From positions 434,001 to 498,000 of the forward strand of contig JADMKE010000016.1 of the NCBI GenBank assembly GCA_018780035.1: a DNA stretch of 64,000 nt, written 5' to 3'. The position numbers and the translations under genes are program-made. The notes beneath the pieces were generated by a model that saw nothing but the letters and a program-made list of their open reading frames with translations, was not told the origin of the DNA and searched no databases. This DNA is from Candidatus Sericytochromatia bacterium (GTDB lineage Bacteria > Cyanobacteriota > Sericytochromatia > UBA7694). Below, piece after piece: positions 51,319-59,337 of the stretch. How positions within the stretch are numbered: the stretch's first letter is position 1; the number at the start of each line of letters is the position of its first letter.

Positions 51319-51357
51319 GCGAGTGATAAAAAGCCCGTTTGAAAGGCCTGGCCCGGC

Positions 51358-52476
51358 TTAAAAATTCTGGGCAATTTTTTCATTGAGTTGAATGATCTTG
51401 GCGGGGGTCTGAGCGGCTTCCACTTTGTCGGGCAGCATTTTGAGGGCTTTTTCGCTCGAATCGTAGGTGCCAAAGCCCCAGCGGGTGGTCTTTTGTTTTT
51501 CCAGGTGCTGAATAAATTTAATAATCGAGAAGTCTTCTTTGATTGGGCGCTTGAACTTAAACTTGATCGTCTGAAAGAGCTTGGTATCCCCTGTGGCGAA
51601 ATAATTGCCAACGAGCATAGTGGCAAAGAGAATGATTGGGTTAAAGGCATTGAGCCAGCCCAATTTGGTCTTGTGGGCACCTTTGGGCGTGATCAAAATG
51701 GTCAGACCTTGGGTTTTGCCCTCGGGGGTGGGGCGCAGGGCAAAGATAATATGGCAGTGCAAAAAGTCGGGGCCAACGGTGACTGAGCCGGTGCTGCCAG
51801 AGGTATAACAGAGCGAATAGGTCAGCGGGCCTTTGTAAAAACGGCTGAAAAAGCGCAGGTACCACTTGGTCTGGGGCATGGGGGTGGTATTGTTAAACTG
51901 CACCATATTCGACCCCTGGGGTTGGCAGTCAAATTCCACGCGCACGGGCAGGTTGTGGACCGAGTTAAAGTGGTGGGCGTCGATGGCGTTGACGAGCACC
52001 ACGCTGGGGTGACAGCCCTTTTCAAATTGATTGCCAAAGGAGTGGGCCACTTCGACGCCTTCGAGTTCGGGCACATAGTGCACGGGGTGGCTGGGATTCT
52101 CGCCGGTATAAATCCAGATCACGCCATATTGCTCGCAGACGGGATGGTGTTTGATCTCGGCCTGGATACCGGGCGCTTGGCGGCAGGGAATGTCTTCGAG
52201 CTGCCCTTTTTCGTCGAATTTCCAGGCGTGAAAAAAACAGCGCAGACCTTTGCCATCGACTTTGCCTTCAGCCAAATGGGCCCCCATATGTGGGCAGAAG
52301 GCATCCACGGCCCTGACTACCCCATCTTCGCCGCGATAAACGGCCAATTCGCGGCCCAAAAAGTTCAGGGGTTTGACCTGGCCTTTTTTTAAGTCTCTAG
52401 ATTTAAAGGCCCAATACCAAGATTCGACAACAGAACTGGGCTGATTAAAGATCTGGGTGTCTACGAGCGAGGCCAT
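51358..52476 (-). CDS. Rieske non-heme iron oxygenase
   Basis: 372 aa. Rieske [2Fe-2S] cluster site CPHMGAHL and then CFFHAWKFD (C-x-H, C-x2-H; about 61-68 and 81-89). Mononuclear iron site NAIDAHHFNSVHNLP (about 168-182: Asp, His, His). Architecture is like KshA, cholesterol 7-desaturase (DAF-36) and SdmA-type oxygenases rather than aromatic dioxygenase alpha subunits. ATG at 52476 follows AAGGAG by 6 nt; an in-frame ATG at 52524 lies upstream of that site. Paired with an SDR gene. Confidence 0.88.
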   Translation of the reverse strand: MASLVDTQIFNQPSSVVESWYWAFKSRDLKKGQVKPLNFLGRELAVYRGEDGVVRAVDAFCPHMGAHLAEGKVDGKGLRCFFHAWKFDEKGQLEDIPCRQAPGIQAEIKHHPVCEQYGVIWIYTGENPSHPVHYVPELEGVEVAHSFGNQFEKGCHPSVVLVNAIDAHHFNSVHNLPVRVEFDCQPQGSNMVQFNNTTPMPQTKWYLRFFSRFYKGPLTYSLCYTSGSTGSVTVGPDFLHCHIIFALRPTPEGKTQGLTILITPKGAHKTKLGWLNAFNPIILFATMLVGNYFATGDTKLFQTIKFKFKRPIKEDFSIIKFIQHLEKQKTTRWGFGTYDSSEKALKMLPDKVEAAQTPAKIIQLNEKIAQNF

Positions 52477-52588
52477 CGTCTCTCCTTGAAGGGCATTTTC
52501 CTGCAAATGGGGGTTGTTTTTCAATTATACACGCCAAAGTGTCAAAACCGATCCTCAATTTTGGGATGCTCGGGGTAAGATAGAGACC

Positions 52589-53278
52589 ATGTATTTGACG
52601 CAATTTGTTCAAAGCCTGCAATTTTTGCATTTTCAGCCCCTGGATATTATTATGGGGCTGGATTTTGACTCTGAGATCGCCAATACCGTCCTGCCGCCAG
52701 AATATGCCCATTTGGCTGAACAGGCACGGCCTTTGGCCGGACTCAAACGCATGTCCACTTTTCCGATTGCAGCCCTGATCGGCGTGATTCTCAAACACCT
52801 GCCGCCGGGTCAAATCTATCTGAATATTGGCGTCTGGCATGGTTTTACGCTCTTTGCGGGCATGCTTTTGGCCCCCGAAGTACCCTGCGTGGGGGTCGAT
52901 AATTTTTCCGAATTTGGCGGTCCGCGTGACGTGTTTTACCAAAACTGGCAGCGCTTTTACTCGGGCCCGCATCAGCAGTTTTATGAACTGGATTACCAGG
53001 TCTATTTCCAGACCCATACTGCGCCCATTGGCCTGTATTTTTATGATGGCGCCCACGACTACACCAACCAATACCAATCCCTGGTCTTGGCCGACCCGTT
53101 TTTGGCCCCCGGTGCCCTGATTCTGGTCGACGATACCAATTTCGAAGAGCCCCGCCAAGCCACCCTGGATTTTTTGCGCGCCACCCCGGGCTATCGGCTT
53201 TTGGGGGATTTGCCCACGGCCATGATGCACCATCCGACCTTCTGGAATGGGCTGATGATTCTGCAGAAGCAGCCCTAA
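52589..53278 (+). CDS. Class I methyltransferase-like protein (Methyltransf_24 type)
   Basis: 229 aa. Motif I region IYLNIGVWHGFTLFAGM (about 75-91; the G-x-G is G-V-W-H-G), CVGVDNFSEF (acidic ribose-binding Asp about 104) and LYFYDGAHDYTNQY (motif IV with metal/His). This D-G-x-H-x-Y pattern is typical of Methyltransf_24 and cephalosporin hydroxylase-like families. Substrate unknown. A possible -10 TAAGAT is near 52577. Divergent from the Rieske gene. Confidence 0.72.
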   Translation: MYLTQFVQSLQFLHFQPLDIIMGLDFDSEIANTVLPPEYAHLAEQARPLAGLKRMSTFPIAALIGVILKHLPPGQIYLNIGVWHGFTLFAGMLLAPEVPCVGVDNFSEFGGPRDVFYQNWQRFYSGPHQQFYELDYQVYFQTHTAPIGLYFYDGAHDYTNQYQSLVLADPFLAPGALILVDDTNFEEPRQATLDFLRATPGYRLLGDLPTAMMHHPTFWNGLMILQKQP

Positions 53279-53315
53279 TTCCCGCATTCCCTTTTCGCCC
53301 CTAAAAACTCTGTGT

Positions 53316-53321
53316 TATACT
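53316..53321 (+). promoter_or_regulatory. Extended -10 of the tRNA-Ser genes
   Basis: TG-T-TATACT about 50 nt before the first tRNA. A -35 is not clear. Confidence 0.4.
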
Positions 53322-53373
53322 TTCTCACTAGTATTGGCTTAACGGCAACCAGTGTGCCAACCAGTGCGCCTCA

Positions 53374-53461
53374 GGAGAGGTACCGAAGTGGTCATAACGG
53401 GGCCGTCTCGAAAGCGGTTAGACCCGCAAGGGTCACGTGGGTTCGAATCCCACCCTCTCCG
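53374..53461 (+). tRNA. tRNA-Ser (anticodon CGA)
   Basis: 88 nt. Acceptor GGAGAGG / CCTCTCC with discriminator G, GTTCGAATC T-loop, long variable arm, anticodon loop CTCGAAA (anticodon CGA at 53409-53411). The long variable arm and G discriminator fit serine. The 3' CCA is not encoded. Confidence 0.93.
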
Positions 53462-53481
53462 TTGTGATTTTACACATCTCT

Positions 53482-53571
53482 GGGCAGATGTGAGAGTGGT
53501 TGATTCAGCAGACCTGGAAAGTCTGTAAGCGGTGATGAGCTGCTTCGAGGGTTCGAATCCCTCTCTGCCCG
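53482..53571 (+). tRNA. tRNA-Ser (anticodon GGA)
   Basis: 90 nt. Acceptor GGGCAGA / TCTGCCC with discriminator G, anticodon stem CAGAC/GTCTG around loop CTGGAAA (anticodon GGA at 53516-53518), long variable arm, GTTCGAATC T-loop. No encoded CCA. Lies 20 bp after the first serine tRNA, probably cotranscribed. Confidence 0.93.
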
Positions 53572-53584
53572 CCTTTTTTCTTTG

Positions 53585-53615
53585 ATAACTTCCCCTGGGG
53601 AAGTTATTATTTTTT
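53585..53615 (+). terminator. Terminator of the tRNA-Ser unit
   Basis: 9-bp stem ATAACTTCC / GGAAGTTAT (53585-53593, 53599-53607) with loop CCTGG, then TATTTTTT. Confidence 0.85.
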
Positions 53616-53636
53616 GCAGCGAGGTTCGCTCACTTC

Positions 53637-56597
53637 ATGCGCAAGCCCCCGATTTCAAGCTGGATGCTTCTGGCTGTGATTCCGCTGTATTTTCTTTTGC
53701 TTGAAAGTTATCCGGGCTTTTTGGGCTTATTGGCCCATATCAGCCATTTGCCTCCGCGTTTGCAAATGGTGCTGCCGGTGCGTTTGCCAGCCCAAACCCC
53801 GTATACCCTCTACGGCAGTGTGAGTGATCCGCTCAGCCATCGCCCCCTGCAAGTGGGCATGCGTCTCTCGCTCAGCTCTCCTACGGCAAGAGATGCGTAT
53901 TTATTGCCTGTGCAGAGCCAAAAAAATGGCAGTTGGAAGCTCGACTTGCCCGAATTGGCGCCGGGTCCCTGGCAGTTTAAATTGACCAGCGATGATGGGC
54001 ATTTGCTCTTGCCCGAAGCCCAATTGCGGGTTGAAAATGCCCTCTTGGCCAAGCTCCGGACCGATCGGCAGGTCTTGCAACCTGGAGAGACCGTTGTGGT
54101 CGAGGTCGAATCGAATCAGGCCAAACAGCTTTGGGCGAATATTCCGCTGGAATTGCGGCTGGTCTGGGGGCAGCAGGTCTTGCTGCGCCAGAGGGTCAAG
54201 ACCAATGCCCTGGGTCAGGCCTCGGCCTCTTTGCAAATCCCGCCCCAGAGTTTGCCTGGGGGCTACCATTTGCAATTGCACTTGCCCCGGCGGCTTTTGG
54301 CGCAAAGCGCCTTGCAGGTGCAGACCCTGCCGCCGGCTCCAGCCAGTCCAGATTTAAATCTCAGGGCCCTGATGCCCCAATTGCAAAAAGGGCTGGATCA
54401 GACCTTGCTCTTAAGCCTGCGCGATGGCCAAGGCCGCGTCGTCCGAGGGGGATGGCTGCGCTACCAGGGCAAAGCTGTGCCGCTCAAAGGTGCCTATGCT
54501 GAAATTGCCTTAAAGGCCCAAGACATTCATACCGAGCTGGAGTTGACCGCTGGAGATGCCCAGGGCCATTTGCAAAAGATCCAATTGCCGCTGGAGATCT
54601 TAGGCAAAGGCATCAGTCTGCAGCCAGAGGTCAACCCCCAGGGGCAGTTACTCCCTGAATGGCAGGTGTATAGCCCCGAAACCGATCTTTTGACCTATGC
54701 CTGGGGTCAGGGTAACCAGGTTTTGGGCCAGGGGCAATTGACCTTAAAAAAAGGCGCTGTGCGCCTGAGACTGCCCGAGGCCAGCAATCCCGATCAGCAC
54801 TGGCTTTTGCTTTTGTTGGCTTCAGATCCCGAACCACAATGGCTGAACTTTGCTGGGCGGGTGGGGACTTCTCCGCTGGGCTTGAGCCCCGCTTCCCCCG
54901 ATGCCCTCAGCTCGTTGATTGTGCGCCTGCCTGCTTTGGCTGGGGCCTTAAAAGCGGGAACAGCCCCCTTTGAGCTGAGTGCCCTGCAAACGAGCGTGGG
55001 GCCTCCCCTGCCTGAGGGGCTTGCATTGCCACTTGAGAGGCCTTTTTTGGTGCCTGCCGAGGCGGGGCACACGGGGGCAGGGGCTTCCTTGCTCTATCTG
55101 GGCAGTGTCTGCTTTTATATGCTTTTGGGTCTCTTGGCCTTGGCGCCCCTGCTGTGGTTTTTAAGCTTGCTCAAGCGCATGCGCGAGCAGCAGCCGACGG
55201 TGCCTTTTCCCTCGCAGCAGCGGGTACGCCGCCTCAAGCGTGCGCTGCTTGTGGCCCAAAGCAGCAGTTTGGTTTTGCTCTTTTGTTTGGTCTTGAGTTG
55301 GTTGACCGCTTTGCAATTGCTCCCGAGCGGCATGTTTGCCCCGACTTGGCTCTCTGCTTTGGCGATCTTGGTTTTTTGGCTGACCTTGTTTTGGAGTTTG
55401 GCTCCAGAATGGAACAAGATTCATCTCAATGGCGCCTTTGGGCTCAGTCTCTGGGGGCCGCTGCAAATTCTGCTGGGTATTTCGCTCAGCATTTACCAAC
55501 CTGCGCTTTTGCCTGCCCATTGGTTGGCCCAGGCTCTGTCGTGTTGGGGGCTGAGTCAAGCGCTGCGTTCGAGCTTTTTTCCGCCGAATCTGCGCAACGA
55601 AGATCTGCGTCAGGCCTGGTTGCTCAGTGGTCTGCTGGTTTTGAGTCTCTTGCACCCGCTGGTGCTCTTAACACGGGGGGCTGTGTATTTTGAACCCCTC
55701 ACACCTGAACGCTCTTTGGCCGCTCAAACCCGCTCAGAGCTGGACAGTCCCCTTCAGCAAAGCCAGCCATTGCAATACACGCAAAAGCGCCTGGCGCAAT
55801 TGCCGGGTGAGATTTTGCTGCCCCCGACCTTTCACATGGGCCCACAGCATTTGCGTGTGAGCCTGCGCGACAGCCTGGGACACAGCCAGAGCTGGCAAGA
55901 ATCTTTGAACTTGCGCCCGGCGGTGATCCCCCAACTCTATGCGCCCAGATATGCCCTGTCTGGCGATCAATTGCAATTGGCGCTCGACTTTCACAACCAA
56001 ACGGGCCAGCCCCAGGATCTGACTTACCGCTTTGCCCACCAGAGTTGGCAAAAAGTTGGCTTGGCAGCCGGGGAAACGCGCCGCCTTTGGCAGTCCTTTG
56101 ATGCCCGTTATGGCGGCAAATACCCGCTCAGCCTGGAGCAGGAATGGCAGGGGCGAACCGTGTCCCGCGAGCAGGAATTGTATGTCTTGGAGCAAAGTTA
56201 CCGCCAGAGCCATCCCCAGATCCAATTGGCTTTAGAGGCCCCGGCCCATGAGGGTTTGGTGCCCAACGAAGAGGTGCCGGTTTTGCTCAAGATCAGCCAC
56301 AGCCATGGGCAGCCTCAGCGTCTGGGGATTCAATTGGGCATTCCCAGCGGTTTTCTGCCTTTGCTCGACACCTTGCAAGACAATCGCTGGCTGGAGTCGA
56401 TTCAACAAGCGCCGGGATACATTAACTTGCAGACGCGGCTCCTGCCGCCTGGTGAGGAATTGTCTTTTCATTACCGCTTGCGCAGCCAATACCCCGGACG
56501 GGTTCAAATGCCCCCGGCCCAGGTCTTTTTTATGGCCGATCCACAATTGCGCTTGGTTGAAACAGAGACCCCCGTTTTTGATACCCGCGAAAAATAA
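53637..56597 (+). CDS. Alpha-2-macroglobulin-like protein with central multi-spanning membrane domain
   Basis: 986 aa. N-terminal anchor (WMLLAVIPLYFLLLESY), then MG-like beta domains: DRQVLQPGETVVVEVES (MG2 hallmark, about 143-159) and following modules to about 470. Then about five membrane segments (480-510, 540-570, 575-595, 605-650, 660-685). The C-terminal part again resembles A2M: LYAPRYALSGDQLQLALDFHN (the P-R-F/Y-x-x-x-G-D motif, about 770), LGIQLGIPSG and RLRSQYPGRVQMPPAQV (receptor-binding-like end). The thioester domain with C-x-E-Q is missing. Family function is protease trapping or envelope defence; the membrane insertion is unusual. Confidence 0.6.
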   Translation: MRKPPISSWMLLAVIPLYFLLLESYPGFLGLLAHISHLPPRLQMVLPVRLPAQTPYTLYGSVSDPLSHRPLQVGMRLSLSSPTARDAYLLPVQSQKNGSWKLDLPELAPGPWQFKLTSDDGHLLLPEAQLRVENALLAKLRTDRQVLQPGETVVVEVESNQAKQLWANIPLELRLVWGQQVLLRQRVKTNALGQASASLQIPPQSLPGGYHLQLHLPRRLLAQSALQVQTLPPAPASPDLNLRALMPQLQKGLDQTLLLSLRDGQGRVVRGGWLRYQGKAVPLKGAYAEIALKAQDIHTELELTAGDAQGHLQKIQLPLEILGKGISLQPEVNPQGQLLPEWQVYSPETDLLTYAWGQGNQVLGQGQLTLKKGAVRLRLPEASNPDQHWLLLLLASDPEPQWLNFAGRVGTSPLGLSPASPDALSSLIVRLPALAGALKAGTAPFELSALQTSVGPPLPEGLALPLERPFLVPAEAGHTGAGASLLYLGSVCFYMLLGLLALAPLLWFLSLLKRMREQQPTVPFPSQQRVRRLKRALLVAQSSSLVLLFCLVLSWLTALQLLPSGMFAPTWLSALAILVFWLTLFWSLAPEWNKIHLNGAFGLSLWGPLQILLGISLSIYQPALLPAHWLAQALSCWGLSQALRSSFFPPNLRNEDLRQAWLLSGLLVLSLLHPLVLLTRGAVYFEPLTPERSLAAQTRSELDSPLQQSQPLQYTQKRLAQLPGEILLPPTFHMGPQHLRVSLRDSLGHSQSWQESLNLRPAVIPQLYAPRYALSGDQLQLALDFHNQTGQPQDLTYRFAHQSWQKVGLAAGETRRLWQSFDARYGGKYPLSLEQEWQGRTVSREQELYVLEQSYRQSHPQIQLALEAPAHEGLVPNEEVPVLLKISHSHGQPQRLGIQLGIPSGFLPLLDTLQDNRWLESIQQAPGYINLQTRLLPPGEELSFHYRLRSQYPGRVQMPPAQVFFMADPQLRLVETETPVFDTREK

Positions 56598-56674
56598 TCC
56601 CAGGATCCTGTTCAGATTGGCAGGTCTTTGGGTATAACTAAGATAGCCGTCACTATGTACAAAGGAGTACCCCC

Positions 56675-57127
56675 ATGGGGAATGTCAATTTAAAACCCAC
56701 TCTGCCCTCGACCATTCCTGGTCAACGTGTTTCACATGAGGCCCAAAAGGCCCAAAAACAAGAGGCGCTCAAACAAACCGTCATGGCTGGAATGGCCGCC
56801 GCTGCAGCTGGAACCACAGTGGCTGGCAACCCTGCTGCAGGAGCGATGATTGGGGGTATGTTGGGGGGACTTGTTGGTCTGCAACTCGCATTGCCCAATA
56901 ACAAGAGTTATACCATTCAACCCGGTGACAATCTGACCTCGATTGCCAAAGCCCAATTGGGAGACAATGTGAACGGCAACGATTTAGAAAAGTACATGAA
57001 CAAAATCTTGGACATGAACGAAGACGTGATCCAAAACCCCCACATGCTCTACAAGGGTGACACCATTGCCCTGCCCGCTGCCCCTGCTCAGGGACAGGCC
57101 AAACAAATCCAGTCATTCCTGGATTAG
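56675..57127 (+). CDS. LysM-domain protein with glycine-zipper segment
   Basis: 150 aa. Residues 40-72 are Gly/Ala-rich (AAAAAGTTVAGNPAAGAMIG and on), a glycine-zipper hydrophobic stretch; then a LysM domain SYTIQPGDNLTSIAKAQLG (about 77-95) with its closing MLYKGDTIALP. LysM binds GlcNAc-containing glycans such as peptidoglycan. No cleavable Sec signal. AAAGGAG 6 nt before the ATG. Operon with the lytic transglycosylase 9 bp downstream. Confidence 0.85.
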   Translation: MGNVNLKPTLPSTIPGQRVSHEAQKAQKQEALKQTVMAGMAAAAAGTTVAGNPAAGAMIGGMLGGLVGLQLALPNNKSYTIQPGDNLTSIAKAQLGDNVNGNDLEKYMNKILDMNEDVIQNPHMLYKGDTIALPAAPAQGQAKQIQSFLD

Positions 57128-57136
57128 AGGTTTATT

Positions 57137-57973
57137 ATGGTACAAGGTGCATCCCCTCGAACCGGCCCACTGGCCCCGATTACTTCTCCCAGGCCCCTCA
57201 GCCGCCCCCCGCAATTGGGTGGGCAGGTAGGTGGCCAAGGTGGCGTCAACACGCCAGCCATTCAAGGCGGTGATGCCAATCTCACTGGAAAATTTGCGAC
57301 CCATGGCTCTGCAGTCACTGCCCTGCGTTTTCCCGACAAACCCAGTGCTGGGCCTGTCACCAAAGACACCCTGATGGGTGCAATTGAATCCGACAATGGC
57401 CCCGGTGGTTTGGCCGCCAAACTCACGGGCAAAGGGGGGGCCGCCAACCGTGCCAAGTTTGAAAAAATTGCCGAAACCTGTATCAAAGTCGGGCAAAAAG
57501 AGGGCGTCGATCCCCGCATTCTCTTTGCGATGGCGATGCAAGAATCCGATTGTGGCCTGAATACCAAACACAGCAGCAGCGCCATGGGTGTGACAGGCAT
57601 GAAACCCAGCTCTGCCCCTGATCGCTCGGCCCGTACCAAACTCGATGATCCCGAAGTCTGTCTGACCCAGACAGCGCGTTATCTCAAGGGCCAGCTTGTG
57701 CGCGAACTCAAAGCCAAAGGCCACGACGTCAGCGCCGCAGATGTTGCTCCTGGCGCCAATAACGCTGGAACAGCCAAACTCTTGCTGGCCTACCGCTATG
57801 GGGCTGGCGCGCTCAATGGCAAGATCAAGGCGATGACTGCCGCTGAGAAAAAAGCCCATCCGGGTCTCAAAACGGCTCCCCCTGCCCTGCAGGCCGAGAA
57901 ACTGAATAAACTTGTCACCAATGGCGATTATTCAGCCGTCTTCCGCCATATGCGGGATATGGGCCGCAGCTAA
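57137..57973 (+). CDS. Lytic transglycosylase (SLT-like) without signal peptide
   Basis: 278 aa. Pro/Ser/Gly-rich N-terminus (about 1-60), then a lysozyme-fold SLT domain: VDPRILFAMAMQESDCG (catalytic Glu about 136), SSSAMGVTGMKP (G-hallmark motif) and CLTQTARYLKGQ with LLAYRYGAG further on. Cuts the MurNAc-GlcNAc bond of peptidoglycan forming 1,6-anhydro ends. The lack of a Sec signal is odd for a wall enzyme. Its LysM neighbour might target it to peptidoglycan. A terminator follows. Confidence 0.82.
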   Translation: MVQGASPRTGPLAPITSPRPLSRPPQLGGQVGGQGGVNTPAIQGGDANLTGKFATHGSAVTALRFPDKPSAGPVTKDTLMGAIESDNGPGGLAAKLTGKGGAANRAKFEKIAETCIKVGQKEGVDPRILFAMAMQESDCGLNTKHSSSAMGVTGMKPSSAPDRSARTKLDDPEVCLTQTARYLKGQLVRELKAKGHDVSAADVAPGANNAGTAKLLLAYRYGAGALNGKIKAMTAAEKKAHPGLKTAPPALQAEKLNKLVTNGDYSAVFRHMRDMGRS

Positions 57974-57989
57974 GCCTTTTAAACACTTC

Positions 57990-58019
57990 AAAACCGGCGT
58001 CATTTATGGCGCCGGTTTT
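57990..58019. terminator. Terminator between convergent genes
   Basis: 10-bp stem AAAACCGGCG / CGCCGGTTTT (57990-57999, 58010-58019) with a 10-nt loop; T's follow on the plus strand and A's precede, so it may work both ways. Confidence 0.85.
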
Positions 58020-58053
58020 TCTTTGGGCCGATCTCGCAGCGCTTAAAGGGGCA

Positions 58054-59118
58054 TTAATGCCCGTGCTGGGCGCATTTACAGTCTTTTTTTGCGCCAGAAA
58101 TGCCCAGGCTTTGGAGCGCGGAAGCGGCATCGAGGCCCTTGGTTTTGGCGATCAGCCAGGCAGAGACGGCGGGGTCTTGGGCCAAACCGCGCTCCGCTTC
58201 GGGATCGAGCACCCGTCTGACAAAATCATGCAGGCGGGGGTTGGTCTCTTTGAGGTGGTCACGGGCATTAAACTTGCCCTGAGAGTCCTGTTGGAAATAG
58301 GCTTCGACGCCCTCCGCAAAGAACTCCATGTGGTTGGTGCGGGCATAGTCGGTGATAAAGCCCTGATCTGCGGATTTGGAGAGGGAAAAAATCGCCCAGA
58401 TCTCCAATTGCTCCTGGTTGCTGAGGAAATAGCTGTGTAAGACATGCCCCATTTCGTGGGCAAAGGTGTCTTCGGAGGAGTCGGTAAACATGCCCCCGAC
58501 GTCCAAGGCGCCCACACTGGGTTTGACCGTGCCCACGATTTCCATGGCTCCCCGCGAGAGGCTTTGCAGACCTCTCGACAAAAAGCCATCTTTTTTGATC
58601 AGGGCTTGGGGAGAGGAGTAGACAATGCCTGTATAGCTGACATCACCGCCTGTGCCGCGCACGCCACTGGGCACATCTTGCCAGCGGGGATCGTCTTTTT
58701 GGGGGATAAAAAAGAACTGAAACCCGGCCCCGTATTTGGGATTGTCTACTTTTTGCAAACGGGTGAGAAAATCTGGGTGTTTGTCGATAAAGAGTTCAAG
58801 TTTGCTGAGCACCCCTTTTTGGGTGTCTCCTGGCAAGACGTCAAAATGGCGGAAGACGTTTTGGAAGTCAGCGGAACGCTGCAATTGCCATTGGCGCGAG
58901 GTAAGATTGGCAGTGCTTTTGACCCCCGAGAGTTCATCCATGGGTTCAATCAGGCGAATGGTCGAAAGACCAAAACTGGAACGCGCAGACAAATTCAGGC
59001 GATCAGCACTCTGATACGGGTTGATAGCCGGATCCGGCGTTTTGAGGGGTGGTAGGGGCTTGCTCTCACCCAGACCTGTCAAACGCTGGACCCAGCCCAG
59101 GGTTTGCACCGTTGGCAT
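58054..59118 (-). CDS. Lethal-factor-like zinc metalloprotease without signal peptide
   Basis: 354 aa. Zinc site DTFAHEMGHVLHSYF (HExxH, about 238-242) and NHMEFFAEGVEAYFQ (third ligand Glu, about 285), with DYARTN just before it; this arrangement resembles the anthrax lethal factor (ATLF-like) gluzincin domain. N-terminal 130 residues have Pro/Leu-rich and helical parts. C-terminus CKCAQHGH is Cys/His rich. No signal peptide. ATG at 59118 follows AAAGAGGAA by about 6 nt; an in-frame stretch continues to 59397 but without good starts. Convergent with the LysM/SLT pair. Confidence 0.75.
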   Translation of the reverse strand: MPTVQTLGWVQRLTGLGESKPLPPLKTPDPAINPYQSADRLNLSARSSFGLSTIRLIEPMDELSGVKSTANLTSRQWQLQRSADFQNVFRHFDVLPGDTQKGVLSKLELFIDKHPDFLTRLQKVDNPKYGAGFQFFFIPQKDDPRWQDVPSGVRGTGGDVSYTGIVYSSPQALIKKDGFLSRGLQSLSRGAMEIVGTVKPSVGALDVGGMFTDSSEDTFAHEMGHVLHSYFLSNQEQLEIWAIFSLSKSADQGFITDYARTNHMEFFAEGVEAYFQQDSQGKFNARDHLKETNPRLHDFVRRVLDPEAERGLAQDPAVSAWLIAKTKGLDAASALQSLGISGAKKDCKCAQHGH

Positions 59119-59301
59119 GGGTTCCTCTTTTATGAACATACTCCCAACCCCAAAGGGGCTGTTTCGATACCTGATTATCGTGAGTTTAAGCAGGAACCCT
59201 GCGAGACTTCTCCAAATGTTAAACGATATATAACTTGCTTTTAAGGTCTTTTCAGCGTTTTTTAGCTTTGAGCGCTCACCTCTTCTGCCAACTTGACCTG
59301 T

Positions 59302-59307
59302 TATAAT
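59302..59307 (+). promoter_or_regulatory. Extended -10 of the TPR/GT41-like gene
   Basis: TG-T-TATAAT about 30 nt before the ATG at 59338. Confidence 0.5.
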
Positions 59308-59337
59308 CGAGGCAAGGTCTGATCGGGGAGGGTGACT

